The notes under the pieces were generated by a model, which was given only the letters and a program-made list of their open reading frames with translations, had not been told where the DNA came from and made no database searches. A program made the translations under genes and the position numbers. From NCBI RefSeq assembly GCF_001571285.1, contig NZ_BCTM01000001.1, positions 124,001-188,000 on the forward strand: a DNA stretch of 64,000 nucleotides, given 5' to 3'. The DNA comes from Kluyvera cryocrescens NBRC 102467. GTDB lineage: Bacteria > Pseudomonadota > Gammaproteobacteria > Enterobacterales > Enterobacteriaceae. Numbering within the stretch: position 1 is the first letter of the stretch; the number at the start of each line of letters is the position of its first letter. Shown here in pieces: positions 18,438 through 28,102 of the stretch.

Positions 18438-19383
18438 GGCGATAATCGTTATCCAACAACGTAAAGCGATAGTGGTGGCTAGACGACAGCACCACTTCTT
18501 TCGCTTTGGTGACAAAAATCGCCTCAATATCCGGCCGCGCGCGCAGCGCGGCGCAGCCCTTTTCAACGCCCATGCCGTACATCAGCGTGGTCCAGATATC
18601 ACCATCAATGGAATTTTCGCTGACGATCGTCACGCTATCCAACTCGTTATTCAGCGGGTAGCCGGTACGCGGGTCGAGGATATGGTGGTAAATCTGCCCG
18701 TTGTGCTCAAAAAAACGCTCATAAACCCCGGACGTAACCACCGATTTATGCGCAATTTCCAGCGTGCCGATCATTGAGCCAGAGGTAGAAAACGGTTTCT
18801 TCAGGCCGATTGACCATCCCCCTTCTGGCGTTCCGAGTGTCTGCACGTTACCGCCGAGATTAATCAGCCCCTGAACAACCCCTTCTTTGCGCAGGTAATC
18901 ACGCACGCGATCGGCAATATAACCTTTGGCGATCGCCCCGAGATCGATCTCCATTCCGGCTTGCGTGAGATAAACGCTCTGCTCGTCATCGTTCAGCACG
19001 ACCTGTTTCGGATCGGTCAGTGCCAGTAAACGGACAATATCTTCAGCCGGCGGGACGGTGTCGCCACGAAAGCCAATACGCCAGCGCTTCACCAGTGGGC
19101 CAATCGCGAGATTGAAGGCACTGTCCGGCAGCATGCTCGCCGCTTTGGCACATTTGATGAGACTGTAAACCGGGCTGCTGACCGTCACGGCGCGTTTGCC
19201 GGCAGCATGGTTGATATCCATCACCTGCGACTGCGCGCGGTTGACGGTGAGTAGATCTTCATACTGTTTGATAAGGCGGAATACGCGGGAAGCGAGCGCT
19301 TCGTCGTGGGCAAAAAGCTTAAGCAGGATGGGAGAGCCCATCAGGACGGCGGAATAACTGTAAACCCTTGTGGTGTCTGACAT
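18418..19383 (-). CDS. apbE: FAD:protein FMN transferase, ApbE family (cytoplasmic)
   Basis: A 321-residue ApbE that moves FMN from FAD onto a Ser/Thr of a target flavoprotein. Typical motifs are ALTDP, EIDLGAIAKGYIADRV, GLINLGGNVQTLG, HHILDPRTGYPLN and the C-terminal DIWTTLMYGMG. There is no signal peptide or lipobox, unlike the exported ApbE of Rnf/Nqr systems, so it acts in the cytoplasm. It lies 66 bp behind the fumarate reductase gene, which has the matching flavinylation motif. AAGGGGGAA precedes the ATG. The pair forms one transcription unit. Confidence 0.93.
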   Translation of the reverse strand: MSDTTRVYSYSAVLMGSPILLKLFAHDEALASRVFRLIKQYEDLLTVNRAQSQVMDINHAAGKRAVTVSSPVYSLIKCAKAASMLPDSAFNLAIGPLVKRWRIGFRGDTVPPAEDIVRLLALTDPKQVVLNDDEQSVYLTQAGMEIDLGAIAKGYIADRVRDYLRKEGVVQGLINLGGNVQTLGTPEGGWSIGLKKPFSTSGSMIGTLEIAHKSVVTSGVYERFFEHNGQIYHHILDPRTGYPLNNELDSVTIVSENSIDGDIWTTLMYGMGVEKGCAALRARPDIEAIFVTKAKEVVLSSSHHYRFTLLDNDYRLTGSTV

Positions 19384-19449
19384 TCATTTCCCCCTTTGCT
19401 GGATGATAATAGCCCGGCATCACGAATGAAACCGGGCTACGGGGCTTAA

Positions 19450-22254
19450 TTACGCTGATTCAAGCATCGCCCACGGTACCTGCTGTGCACGCATTGCAGC
19501 CTGATGGCCGGCAAGCGTACCAAAGATAATAATATCCGCCACGGCATTCCCGCCAATACGGTTGCCACCGTGAATCCCACCAACCACTTCCCCGGCGGCA
19601 TAGGCCCCTGGGATCGCCTGTTTTTGTGCATTCAGCACATTGGTGTCGGTATTGATCGTTACGCCCCCCATCGTGTGGTGAACGCCCGGCGCAATCTGAA
19701 TGGCGTGGTACGGCCCTTCGTTAAGCGGTGCACGCAGCGCCGTTTTACGACCAAACTCCTCGTCATCCTGTTTTTCCACCGCCGCATTATAGCGGTCAAG
19801 CGTCGCCAGGAACGCGGATTCATCCAGGCCCAGTTTCGCTGCCAGTTCGCTCGGCGTGCTGGCGCTGGTCACCAGACCTTTGGCGATGTATTCATCCGCC
19901 GCTTTGTTTTTCGACCGAACATGTTCATCAAACACGATGTAAGCATAGTGTTCTGGCAGAGCAATGATGGCCGCCGAGACTTTATCGCGAGTATCCATTT
20001 CATTGAAGAAACGGTTACCGCTCTGGTTCACCAGGATAGCGCCGCCGCCGCGGATAGATTCGGAAACCAGATAAGAGGTTTTCTGTTCAACCGTTGGGTG
20101 AATCTGAATTTCGCCCATATCGACCGTTCCCGCACCAATACGTTCCAGCAGAGCGATACCGCCGCCAGTCGCGCCTTTGTGGTTAGTGGTAACAAAGCCT
20201 GCGAGATCCGGACGGTATTTCACCACCATCTCGCTGTTAGCGCTAAAGCCGCCGGTAGCCACAATGATGCTGCGCGTCTGAATGGTCAGGTTCTCTTTCT
20301 CATCGGTCAGCAGGCGCACTGCGGAAACTTCGCCGCCTTCCATCACAATATCGACCACAGAAGTGTCGAGCATGACGTCAATCTGACGTTTTGTGACGTT
20401 GCGCACAAGGCCGCTAATCAGATATCCGCCGACGGCGGAACCATCTTTTGGACGGTGCGTACGGTCAATGCTCATCCCACCGGTGGTGGTGATATCGTTA
20501 AGCATGATGCCGCGATCCGCCAGCCATTCGATAGCCTGCGGTGCGGTTTCAACGAAGCGACGCAGCAGCGCGGGGTTATTTTTGTTGTGACCCCCTTTGA
20601 GCGTTTCGGCATAAAACAGCTCTTTGCTGTCCTGAATACCTTTAACCCGCTGGAAGCGCGTTTCGGCCGCATTCATCCCGGCAGACGCTTTAATGGTGTT
20701 ACCGCCAATCGTTGGCATTTTTTCAACAATCAGTACTCGGGCACCGTCGTCATGCGCCTGAATTGCTGCCGCCAGACCGGCACCGCCGCTGCCAACCACA
20801 ACCACGTCATAAGCCTGTGGCGTGGATGCTTCGCCCCCCTCTTCCGCCTGCAGCGCTTTGCTGGATTTCACCATCGCTTTCGACACGGCTTTTTTAACCG
20901 CTTCACTCTGGCTGGTCGCGCCGGAAATCGCATCAACGTGCGGCGTATTGGCATCGAGGATACGCGAGCGAATCTCTTCAAAGCTGGTGACAAACTCGAC
21001 GTCCTGATCGACGCCGCCGGTCAGTTCAATATCCGCAATACGGTCGGTTTCGAGGCTGACGTTGATAACCAACTCACCGGCCTCATCCTGGACCTTCTCA
21101 ATAAACACGCCCGGCTTAAATTTCGAGACGGTCATGCTCATATCGCGGATCATCGCTTCCACCAGCGAGAAGCGCCACAGCGGCTCTGGGATGTTCAGCG
21201 CTTCGCGCTGGGTGCTGTCAATATACAGATCCAGCATCTGCGCATCGGCGATGCGGTCCGCCCAATCAGGGTAAGCAATACAGGCGCGGCCTACGGCAAC
21301 CAGATCATAGCCGTGCGCCATCGCGCTATCCACATCGCTTTCATTGACTACGCCGCCCACGCCCATCACCGGCACCTGCGCCAATGTCTCTGAACGCATG
21401 GCCACATATTTTTCAATCAGTGGTGTGGGATCGGTGGTGTCAACAATAGACGGACGCAGAGTGGCGCCAACGGAGAAGTGCAGGTAGTCCAGACCGCGAG
21501 CTGCCAGCTTTTCCATCAGGTATAGCGTGTCGTCAAAGCGGATACCCGGGACTTCCATCTCTTCAGGTGAGAAACGATAGCCGATAATAAACGCATCGTC
21601 GGCGTACTGACGCACCATTTTATGGGTGATATCCAGCACCGCTAATGGGAACTTCGCACGGTTGTCGCGGCTGCCGCCCCATTCGTCGTCGCGCTGGTTT
21701 GAGTTCGGCGAGTAGAACTGCTGGATCAGGTAGGTGTTTGCGCCGTGGATTTCCACGCCGTCAAAGCCCGCTTGAATTGCGCGACGAACGGCATCGCCAA
21801 ACTTGCCTACCATTCCTTCCACTTCTTCGGTAGTCAGCGCGACAGGCGTTGCTGCTCCATCACGCGGTGCGGCAACTGCGCTTGGTCCCACCGGAGTCCG
21901 GCCGCCGATAAGCTTAGGATCCACCATCCGGCCGCCGTGATAAATCTGCAGCAGCGCTTTTGAACCTTTGGATTTAATGGCATCGGCGATTTTGGCAAGA
22001 CCGGCGATTTTTTCGTCGCTGTCGATACCTAACGCCCCTGGGAAGGCGAGGCCTAAATCGTCAACAAAACAACATTCCACGATGATGGTACCGATGCTCC
22101 CGGCGCGCGCACGGTAGTACTCCACCAGTTCGCTGCTAACGGAACCGTCGTAATAGCCCGCGCATGTAGTCATCGGTGCCATAAACAAACGGTTTTTAAG
22201 CTCAGTGCCATTGGGTAATGTGAAGGAGCTGAATACGCGATGATCACTTTTCAT
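19450..22254 (-). CDS. Soluble NADH:fumarate reductase (OYE-like + FMN_bind + FAD domains)
   Basis: A 934-residue three-domain flavoprotein: an Old-Yellow-Enzyme-like NADH:flavin domain (about 1-370; IYHGGRM, GFDGVEIHGANTYLIQQFYSP), an FMN_bind domain (about 375-460), and a flavocytochrome-c type fumarate reductase domain (about 482-925; VVVVGSGGAGLAAAI, EIQIHPTVEQ, HHTMGGVTINTD). DAISGATSQS at 441-450 fits the ApbE flavinylation consensus, with Thr447 the likely FMN anchor. No signal peptide, so cytoplasmic. The same architecture is known from the Klebsiella pneumoniae cytoplasmic fumarate reductase, which uses NADH directly and disposes of electrons without the quinone pool. It is cotranscribed with apbE and divergent from the transporter. 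Confidence 0.92.
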   Translation of the reverse strand: MKSDHRVFSSFTLPNGTELKNRLFMAPMTTCAGYYDGSVSSELVEYYRARAGSIGTIIVECCFVDDLGLAFPGALGIDSDEKIAGLAKIADAIKSKGSKALLQIYHGGRMVDPKLIGGRTPVGPSAVAAPRDGAATPVALTTEEVEGMVGKFGDAVRRAIQAGFDGVEIHGANTYLIQQFYSPNSNQRDDEWGGSRDNRAKFPLAVLDITHKMVRQYADDAFIIGYRFSPEEMEVPGIRFDDTLYLMEKLAARGLDYLHFSVGATLRPSIVDTTDPTPLIEKYVAMRSETLAQVPVMGVGGVVNESDVDSAMAHGYDLVAVGRACIAYPDWADRIADAQMLDLYIDSTQREALNIPEPLWRFSLVEAMIRDMSMTVSKFKPGVFIEKVQDEAGELVINVSLETDRIADIELTGGVDQDVEFVTSFEEIRSRILDANTPHVDAISGATSQSEAVKKAVSKAMVKSSKALQAEEGGEASTPQAYDVVVVGSGGAGLAAAIQAHDDGARVLIVEKMPTIGGNTIKASAGMNAAETRFQRVKGIQDSKELFYAETLKGGHNKNNPALLRRFVETAPQAIEWLADRGIMLNDITTTGGMSIDRTHRPKDGSAVGGYLISGLVRNVTKRQIDVMLDTSVVDIVMEGGEVSAVRLLTDEKENLTIQTRSIIVATGGFSANSEMVVKYRPDLAGFVTTNHKGATGGGIALLERIGAGTVDMGEIQIHPTVEQKTSYLVSESIRGGGAILVNQSGNRFFNEMDTRDKVSAAIIALPEHYAYIVFDEHVRSKNKAADEYIAKGLVTSASTPSELAAKLGLDESAFLATLDRYNAAVEKQDDEEFGRKTALRAPLNEGPYHAIQIAPGVHHTMGGVTINTDTNVLNAQKQAIPGAYAAGEVVGGIHGGNRIGGNAVADIIIFGTLAGHQAAMRAQQVPWAMLESA

Positions 22255-22881
22255 AATAGATACTCCAAACTTTAAAAATTAAATTCAAGAATTCGGGATC
22301 GGACTGTATTTGAGTTATTTGTTTTGCCGATATCATGCTATTAATATAGCGATAATTTTAGTTACTAAAGTCATTACGTTAGTTAAAAAACTATTTAATC
22401 CCATTAATAACACCAATACCTCTATAGCGTTATTTATTATCTTATTTTTATTCACAAATATTTAATAAATAGCAATCTATTTGTAACCGTATCTCAAGTG
22501 GTAAAACCAGTTCACGATGAAAGATAAAAACCACATAATCAATAAGTTAAATATATGAATCGCAGCGAAAAACGCCGTTAAATAAGATGATTAATAGATT
22601 CTGTGATTATAATAACCCCATAATCACATAGGGTTAATCAATCGCGTTTAAAAATAACACCACTTCTGAGTTTTTTTGATCGCGATCAATTGCAATAGCA
22701 TCCAAAAGCGCATTATATGAATATAAGATTTTTTTAAATTAGCGCTAAATAAAATAGCGCCAACAGCTTTTACAAAAAATTGCCAGTCGCGCTTTTGAAA
22801 CCTAATAAAAGTAAAATAACTAAAAAAAGCACAGCGGCGATTTTAGCAAACCTTATTATTAACTACTTATAGAAGCGTAAT
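22255..22881. promoter_or_regulatory. Divergent control region, fumarate reductase / transporter
   Basis: This is 627 bp of AT-rich DNA without a gene. Besides the FNR-type site described separately, TTAGTTA occurs twice (22358-22364 and 22379-22385), 21 bp apart, that is two helical turns, close to the fumarate reductase start. This is a candidate operator for the DcuR-like regulator, but its site is not known, so that is inference. A -10-like TATATT lies on the minus strand near 22339-22346. Confidence 0.4.
22676..22689. promoter_or_regulatory. FNR-type anaerobic activator site
   Basis: TTGATCGCGATCAA is a perfect TTGAT-N4-ATCAA FNR palindrome. If it is centred at -41.5 of a class II promoter, transcription towards the DASS transporter starts near 22724, and TTATAT at 22713-22718 stands where the -10 should be. 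This fits anaerobic induction of the transporter-fumarase operon. It could also act at a distance on the divergent fumarate reductase gene. Confidence 0.75.
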
Positions 22882-24396
22882 ATGAACGAGAAATCTGCGA
22901 CATCGCACTCACCGGCTCCGGTGAGCAAACCGAAGGACGGTAAGAAAAACCGCCTTCTAATGATGGCTCTGCCTATTATCGTGGCCGTGCTGCTCCTTTT
23001 TGTCCCAGTACCTGATGGGCTCCCTCCTTACGCATGGCACTACTTCGCCATCTTTGTTGGCGTGATAGTCGGCCTGATCTTCGAGCCTCTGCCGGGTGCC
23101 GTTATTGGCCTAACCGGGGTGGTCGCCATCGCCCTGTGCAGCCAATGGGTGCTGTTCAGTCCGGAGCAACTGGCGGACGAGAAATTCAAACTGGCCGGCG
23201 CCTCCTTTAAGTGGGCGGTAAGCGGTTTTGGCAACTCTACCGTTTGGCTCATCTTCGGCGCCTTCATGTTCGCCGCTGGGTATGACAAAACTCGCTTCGG
23301 CCGTCGCCTGGCGCTGATTCTGGTGAAATATCTGGGGCGTCGCAGCCTGACGCTGGGTTACGCCATTACCCTGGCTGATCTGCTGTTGGCTCCCTTTACA
23401 CCATCCAACACCGCGCGAAGCGGTGGGACTATCTACCCAATCATTGCCAACCTGCCACCGCTGTACGGGTCAAAACCTAACGATCCTAGCGCGCGTAAAA
23501 TCGGCTCTTATCTGATGTGGGTTGCAATCACCGCCGCCTGTATTACCAGCTCCATGTTCCTTTCTGCCCTCGCCCCTAACCTGTTGGCGCTGGCATTGGT
23601 TAAAAGCATCGTTGGTATCAACATTTCCTGGGGCACCTGGTTTATCGCCTTCCTGCCGCTGGGCGTGCTGCTGATCCTCACCATGCCGCTGCTGGCCTAC
23701 TGGTTCTACCCGCCGGAAGTAAAAGTGAACGATGAGGTGCCGCTGTGGGCCAAACGTGAACTGGAAAAACTGGGCAAACTGTCACGTAACGAAATTCTGC
23801 TGCTGGTCTTCGTCTGCTGCGCCCTGATGATGTGGATCTTTGCCGCCGCGTGGATAGAGCCGGCAATGGCCGCGCTGCTGATCATCGGCCTGATGCTGTG
23901 GACCGGCGTGCTGGAGTGGAACGACATCACCGGCAACAAAGCGGCATGGAACACTTTCGTGTGGTTCGCCACGCTGGTTGCGCTGGCCGATGGCCTCTCT
24001 TCTACCGGCTTTATCGGCTGGCTGGGGAAAGAAGGCGGCATGCTGATGAGCGGTATCTCTCCGGGCGTAGCAACCATCGTATTGCTGCTGGCGTTCTACC
24101 TGCTGCACTACCTGTTTGCCAGCACCACCGCGCACACCACCGCGCTGCTGCCAGCGATGCTGACCATCGCTTCAACCATCCCGGGCATGAACATGAACGT
24201 CTTCGTGCTGCTGATGGTGACCTCGCTGGGTATCATGGGGATCATCACCCCCTACGGCACCGGCCCAAGCCCGATTTACTACGGCAGTGGCTATCTGCCA
24301 ACCAAAGACTACTGGCGCCTCGGTACTATCTTTGGCGGCATCTTCCTGGCGGCCCTGCTACTCATCGGCTACCCGTGGATGTCCATGATGTTCTGA
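22882..24396 (+). CDS. DASS-family di/tricarboxylate transporter (CitT/TtdT-like)
   Basis: A 504-residue divalent anion:sodium symporter/antiporter family protein with about a dozen hydrophobic segments. Conserved parts include a substrate/ion loop FTPSNTARSGGTIYPI (about residue 174-189) and the C-terminal repeat counterpart FASTTAHTTALLPA. It resembles CitT (citrate/succinate) and TtdT (tartrate/succinate) antiporters. With fumarase directly downstream, malate, tartrate or citrate uptake in exchange for succinate is likely; the exact substrate cannot be read. It lies 56 bp before the fumarase gene in the same direction and behind the FNR site. Confidence 0.88.
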   Translation: MNEKSATSHSPAPVSKPKDGKKNRLLMMALPIIVAVLLLFVPVPDGLPPYAWHYFAIFVGVIVGLIFEPLPGAVIGLTGVVAIALCSQWVLFSPEQLADEKFKLAGASFKWAVSGFGNSTVWLIFGAFMFAAGYDKTRFGRRLALILVKYLGRRSLTLGYAITLADLLLAPFTPSNTARSGGTIYPIIANLPPLYGSKPNDPSARKIGSYLMWVAITAACITSSMFLSALAPNLLALALVKSIVGINISWGTWFIAFLPLGVLLILTMPLLAYWFYPPEVKVNDEVPLWAKRELEKLGKLSRNEILLLVFVCCALMMWIFAAAWIEPAMAALLIIGLMLWTGVLEWNDITGNKAAWNTFVWFATLVALADGLSSTGFIGWLGKEGGMLMSGISPGVATIVLLLAFYLLHYLFASTTAHTTALLPAMLTIASTIPGMNMNVFVLLMVTSLGIMGIITPYGTGPSPIYYGSGYLPTKDYWRLGTIFGGIFLAALLLIGYPWMSMMF

Positions 24397-24452
24397 TTCA
24401 TAACCGTCGGAGGGTAACTTCCGGCGGTTTTATTTTTATGGAGTGAAGAGCT

Positions 24453-26102
24453 ATGTCGAACAAACCGTTTTTCTACCAGAATCCCTTCCCACTGGCCCAT
24501 GACGATACCGAATATTATCTGCTGAGCCGCGAGCACGTTAGCGTCGCCCAGTTTGATGGCCAGGATGTGTTAAAAGTCGAGCCAGAAGCCTTAACCCTGC
24601 TTGCTCAGCAGGCGTTCCATGATGCGGCCTTTATGCTGCGCCCTTCCCATCAAAAGCAGGTTGCCGCAATCCTCACCGACCCGGACGCCAGCGAAAATGA
24701 TAAATACGTTGCGCTGCAGTTCCTGCGTAACTCAGAAATCGCTGCTAAGGGCATTCTGCCAACCTGTCAGGATACCGGCACCGCGATTATTATGGGTAAA
24801 AAAGGCCAGCGCGTCTGGACCGGCGGCGGCGATGAAGCTGCTCTGTCTCAAGGGGTCTACAACACCTATATTTCCGACAACCTGCGCTATTCACAAAACG
24901 CCGCGCTGGATATGTACAAAGAGGTCAACACCGGCACCAACCTGCCAGCACAGATCGATCTGTATAGCGTTGACGGCGATGAGTACAAATTCCTGTGCAT
25001 CGCGAAAGGCGGCGGTTCCGCAAATAAAACCTATCTGTATCAGGAAACCAAAGCGCTGATCACGCCAGCGAAGCTGAAAAACTACCTGGTCGAGAAAATG
25101 CGCACCCTCGGCACCGCAGCCTGCCCGCCTTACCACATCGCCTTTGTTATCGGTGGTACCTCTGCGGAAGTGACGCTGAAAACGGTGAAACTGGCCTCTA
25201 CCCGTTACTACGACGGCCTGCCAACCGAAGGTAACGAGCACGGCCAGGCGTTCCGTGACGTTCAGTTGGAACAGGAACTGATGACCGAGGCGCAAAATCT
25301 TGGTCTTGGCGCACAGTTTGGCGGTAAGTATTTTGCTCACGATATCCGCGTAATTCGCCTGCCGCGCCACGGCGCATCCTGCCCAATCGGTATGGGCGTC
25401 TCCTGCTCTGCTGACCGTAATATCAAAGCCAAAATTAACCGTGACGGGATTTGGATTGAGAAGCTGGAGCATAATCCGGCGCAGTACATTCCAGAAGAGC
25501 TGCGCCAGCAGGGCGAAGGCAACGCGGTCAGCATTAACCTGAATCAGCCAATGAGTGAAATTTTAGCGCAGCTTTCCGCTCACCCGGTATCTACGCGCCT
25601 TTCCCTGAACGGGACCATTATCGTGGCGCGCGATATCGCTCACGCTAAGCTCAAAGAGCTCATTGATAACGGTGAAGCGCTGCCGCAGTACGTGAAAGAT
25701 CATCCGATCTACTACGCCGGTCCGGCCAAAACCCCGGAAGGCTACGCGTCAGGCTCCTTAGGCCCAACCACCGCAGGCCGTATGGATTCCTATGTCGATC
25801 TGCTCCAGTCGCACGGCGCCAGCATGGTAATGCTGGCCAAAGGCAACCGCAGCCAGCAGGTTACCGATGCCTGCCATAAACACGGCGGATTCTACCTCGG
25901 CAGCATTGGCGGCCCGGCAGCGGTGCTGGCGCAAACCAGTATTAAGAGCCTCGAATGCGTGGCCTATCCGGAACTGGGTATGGAAGCTATCTGGAAAATT
26001 GAAGTCGAAAACTTCCCTGCATTCGTGCTGGTAGACGATAAAGGTAACGATTTTTTCCAGCAGATCCAGAACACACAGTGCGCGGGATGTACTAAACGCT
26101 AA
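24453..26102 (+). CDS. Class I fumarate hydratase (FumA/FumB type)
   Basis: A 549-residue iron-sulfur fumarase interconverting malate and fumarate. The sequence follows E. coli FumA and FumB about equally ([35 protein letters not shown]). The three cluster cysteines are in [16 protein letters not shown] and [17 protein letters not shown] precedes the ATG. Next to a dicarboxylate transporter and under an FNR-type site, it probably feeds fumarate to the soluble reductase in anaerobic growth, the job FumB does beside DcuB in E. coli. A strong terminator follows. Confidence 0.95.
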   Translation: MSNKPFFYQNPFPLAHDDTEYYLLSREHVSVAQFDGQDVLKVEPEALTLLAQQAFHDAAFMLRPSHQKQVAAILTDPDASENDKYVALQFLRNSEIAAKGILPTCQDTGTAIIMGKKGQRVWTGGGDEAALSQGVYNTYISDNLRYSQNAALDMYKEVNTGTNLPAQIDLYSVDGDEYKFLCIAKGGGSANKTYLYQETKALITPAKLKNYLVEKMRTLGTAACPPYHIAFVIGGTSAEVTLKTVKLASTRYYDGLPTEGNEHGQAFRDVQLEQELMTEAQNLGLGAQFGGKYFAHDIRVIRLPRHGASCPIGMGVSCSADRNIKAKINRDGIWIEKLEHNPAQYIPEELRQQGEGNAVSINLNQPMSEILAQLSAHPVSTRLSLNGTIIVARDIAHAKLKELIDNGEALPQYVKDHPIYYAGPAKTPEGYASGSLGPTTAGRMDSYVDLLQSHGASMVMLAKGNRSQQVTDACHKHGGFYLGSIGGPAAVLAQTSIKSLECVAYPELGMEAIWKIEVENFPAFVLVDDKGNDFFQQIQNTQCAGCTKR

Positions 26103-26142
26103 ACCACGCATCGCCGGTAACCTGGCGACGCGTTTCTTTATT

Positions 26143-26172
26143 AGCCAGCATTGACGCAATGCTGGCTTTTTT
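26143..26172 (+). terminator. Rho-independent terminator after the fumarase gene
   Basis: AGCCAGCATT-GACGC-AATGCTGGCT forms a 10-bp stem followed by TTTTTT. It ends the transporter-fumarase transcript. Confidence 0.9.
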
Positions 26173-26429
26173 TATCCTGAAAATCCCCCGTCTTCATCCC
26201 ACATTAAAACAATTTAAGCGTTCACTCTTAGCGTCAAATTCCGTAATCGAATTATCCAAAAAGCACAATTCATAAGATTATTCTTAGCTAAAATCTGTCG
26301 CTTAACAATATTCACTCATCTCTCCCATAAATTCAGGTAGTTCATCGCATATGACAAGCTCGATATACTTGCTGGCGCAGTTCTCTGGTCGCAACAACTC
26401 TAACAATATGATTTAAAAGGTTATTAAAA
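26173..26429. other. AT-rich leader of the Ail-like gene
   Basis: No gene is seen in this AT-rich stretch. AAAAGG ends 9 nt before the GTG of the Ail/OmpX-like gene. I looked for PhoP-type direct repeats, common before pagC/ail-like genes, and saw none that I would call. Confidence 0.35.
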
Positions 26430-26990
26430 GTGAAAAAACTCTCTCTGGCAGTTTTGGTTATTTCAGGATTAACGAGTGGAATGGCGTTTGCAGATAACCA
26501 AAGCGTTTCGATTGGTTATGCCCAAAGTGATGTTCAGGATTTTAAAAATATCCGTGGTGTGAACCTGCAATATCGCTATGAATTTGACTCCCCGTTTAGC
26601 GTTGTCGGTTCATTTACTTATATGAGCGGTAGTGAAGACCGTCATTATTATGTTGATTCTGATGCGGTCAATACCAATATTGATGTGAAATACTATTCAT
26701 TGCTGGTCGGCCCTGCGTACCGTATTAACGATTATGTTTCGCTGTATGCTCTGGGCGGTGCCGCCCGCACCAAAGCCGACGCCGACGTGAAATGGCTGAA
26801 CGCCGGCAGTAACGATATCATGCGCGCAAGTGAGTCCTACAAATCAACCTCATTCGCATACGGCGCAGGGGTCATCATTAACCCCATCGAGAACCTCACC
26901 GTCAACGTCGGTTATGAAGGAACTACCGCCGACCTGGATGACAACTACAGCATAAACGGCTTTAACATTGGTATCGGCTACCGCTTCTAG
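26430..26990 (+). CDS. Ail/Lom/OmpX-family outer-membrane protein
   Basis: A 186-residue eight-stranded barrel protein: signal peptide of about 21 residues (MKKLSLAVLVISGLTSGMAFA), a mature start DNQSVSIGYAQSDVQDF, alternating aromatic strands (NLQYRYEFD, YYSLLVGPAYRIND) and a terminal Phe (GIGYRF). Family members (Ail, OmpX, PagC, Lom) mediate adhesion or serum/complement resistance, or stabilise the membrane. Which applies here is unknown. The start is GTG. It is monocistronic and just downstream of the anaerobic module; probably accessory. Confidence 0.9.
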   Translation: MKKLSLAVLVISGLTSGMAFADNQSVSIGYAQSDVQDFKNIRGVNLQYRYEFDSPFSVVGSFTYMSGSEDRHYYVDSDAVNTNIDVKYYSLLVGPAYRINDYVSLYALGGAARTKADADVKWLNAGSNDIMRASESYKSTSFAYGAGVIINPIENLTVNVGYEGTTADLDDNYSINGFNIGIGYRF

Positions 26991-27117
26991 TCCCTTCCTT
27001 TAACGGTTTCTCGCGCATGTGCAGAAACCGTTATTCATTTACTAAACATATCCCACCGTTATTAAACCGATAAATCAGCATTTATTGAGTCTTTACTCAC
27101 ATAAATCGATTTATTCA

Positions 27118-27146
27118 ATTTTGTCTAGTAAACAAAATCCCTAGAC
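27118..27146. promoter_or_regulatory. Overlapping palindromes before the ROK kinase gene
   Basis: ATTTTGT-N7-ACAAAAT (27118-27138) overlaps GTCTAG-N12-CTAGAC (27123-27146), about 40-65 bp before the kinase ATG. The downstream LacI-type regulator is the likely ligand, but neither repeat has the classic central CG of LacI-family operators, so assignment is inference. Confidence 0.45.
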
Positions 27147-27183
27147 TGCCTTCCATCATGAAACCGTAAGCCGGGAGGCAATC

Positions 27184-28089
27184 ATGCAATTAGGGCTTGA
27201 TATTGGCGGTACTAAAATAGAAGCCGTCGTACTCGATGAGAATGGTGAAACTGTTTATCGCCAGCGCTATACCACGCCAAAGCAGCGCTATGATCTTTTC
27301 TTTCAAGCCGTTATCAATGCAATTACCGACGCACGTAACGCAACGCGCGCCGATCTCACCATTGGCCTTGGCATTCCGGGGGCCGCTGGCCGCGATGGCC
27401 TGATCAAAAATTCAAATATTCTGGTGCTCAATCATCAGCCCTTCGTCCAACAGCTTGAGCAACATTTTGCTATGCCCATTGCAGTAACCAATGATGGCAA
27501 CTGCTTTGCCCTCTCGGAGGCTATCGATGGAGCAGGTAAAGGTTATGGCGTGGTGTTTGGCGTTATTCTCGGCACCGGGTGTGGTGGCGGCCTATGCGTC
27601 GACAAGCGTCTGATTACGGGACCCAACGCTTGCGCCGGCGAGTGGGGACACAATGCGCTCCCTCATTACCGCATGGATAAAGACGGTGAATCCGCAGAGT
27701 GTTACTGCGGGCAGCTAAACTGTAATGAGAGCTTTATTTCCGGCAGCGGGATGGAACGGCAGTATTTTCAGAAATTTAGTAAAAATGTTAGGGTACCGGA
27801 CATTATGGCTCGGCTAAATGCCGGTGAACAACACGCCGCCCTGATCTGGGATCTTTATCGGGATCAGCTGGCGCGTGCGCTAGCGGGCGTGGTGAACATG
27901 CTTGACCCCGATGTCATCGTATTAGGTGGAGGCGTATCAAACATTGCGCAGCTGTACCCTGGCTTGCAGGAACGTATCGCGCAGTATGTGTTTGGTAAGA
28001 AGTGCTTCACCCCTGTCGTACAGGCACGCCACGGCGATAGCAGCGGCGTGCGCGGTGCGGCCTGGTTGGGCGCCCAGCGCAAACTATAG
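27184..28089 (+). CDS. ROK-family sugar kinase (Mak/fructokinase-like)
   Basis: A 301-residue ROK kinase: phosphate loop LGLDIGGTKIEA at residue 3, ATP-binding GTGCGGG near 136, the zinc site GHNALP...CYCGQLNCNESFISG, and a C-terminal LDPDVIVLGGGVSN with HGDSSGVRGAAWL. It resembles the E. coli manno(fructo)kinase Mak over its full length, so phosphorylation of fructose, mannose or a related free sugar at C6 is likely. GGAGG precedes the ATG. A LacI-type regulator gene follows 13 bp downstream. No sugar transporter or hydrolase is linked. Confidence 0.88.
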   Translation: MQLGLDIGGTKIEAVVLDENGETVYRQRYTTPKQRYDLFFQAVINAITDARNATRADLTIGLGIPGAAGRDGLIKNSNILVLNHQPFVQQLEQHFAMPIAVTNDGNCFALSEAIDGAGKGYGVVFGVILGTGCGGGLCVDKRLITGPNACAGEWGHNALPHYRMDKDGESAECYCGQLNCNESFISGSGMERQYFQKFSKNVRVPDIMARLNAGEQHAALIWDLYRDQLARALAGVVNMLDPDVIVLGGGVSNIAQLYPGLQERIAQYVFGKKCFTPVVQARHGDSSGVRGAAWLGAQRKL

Positions 28090-28102
28090 ATATGAGAAAT
28101 CA

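Noticed and set aside
19504..21393. A 629-codon open frame antisense to the fumarate reductase gene
   Set aside because: It is a shadow of a long, codon-biased gene on the other strand; no ribosome-binding site, no fold-like composition and no recognisable family.
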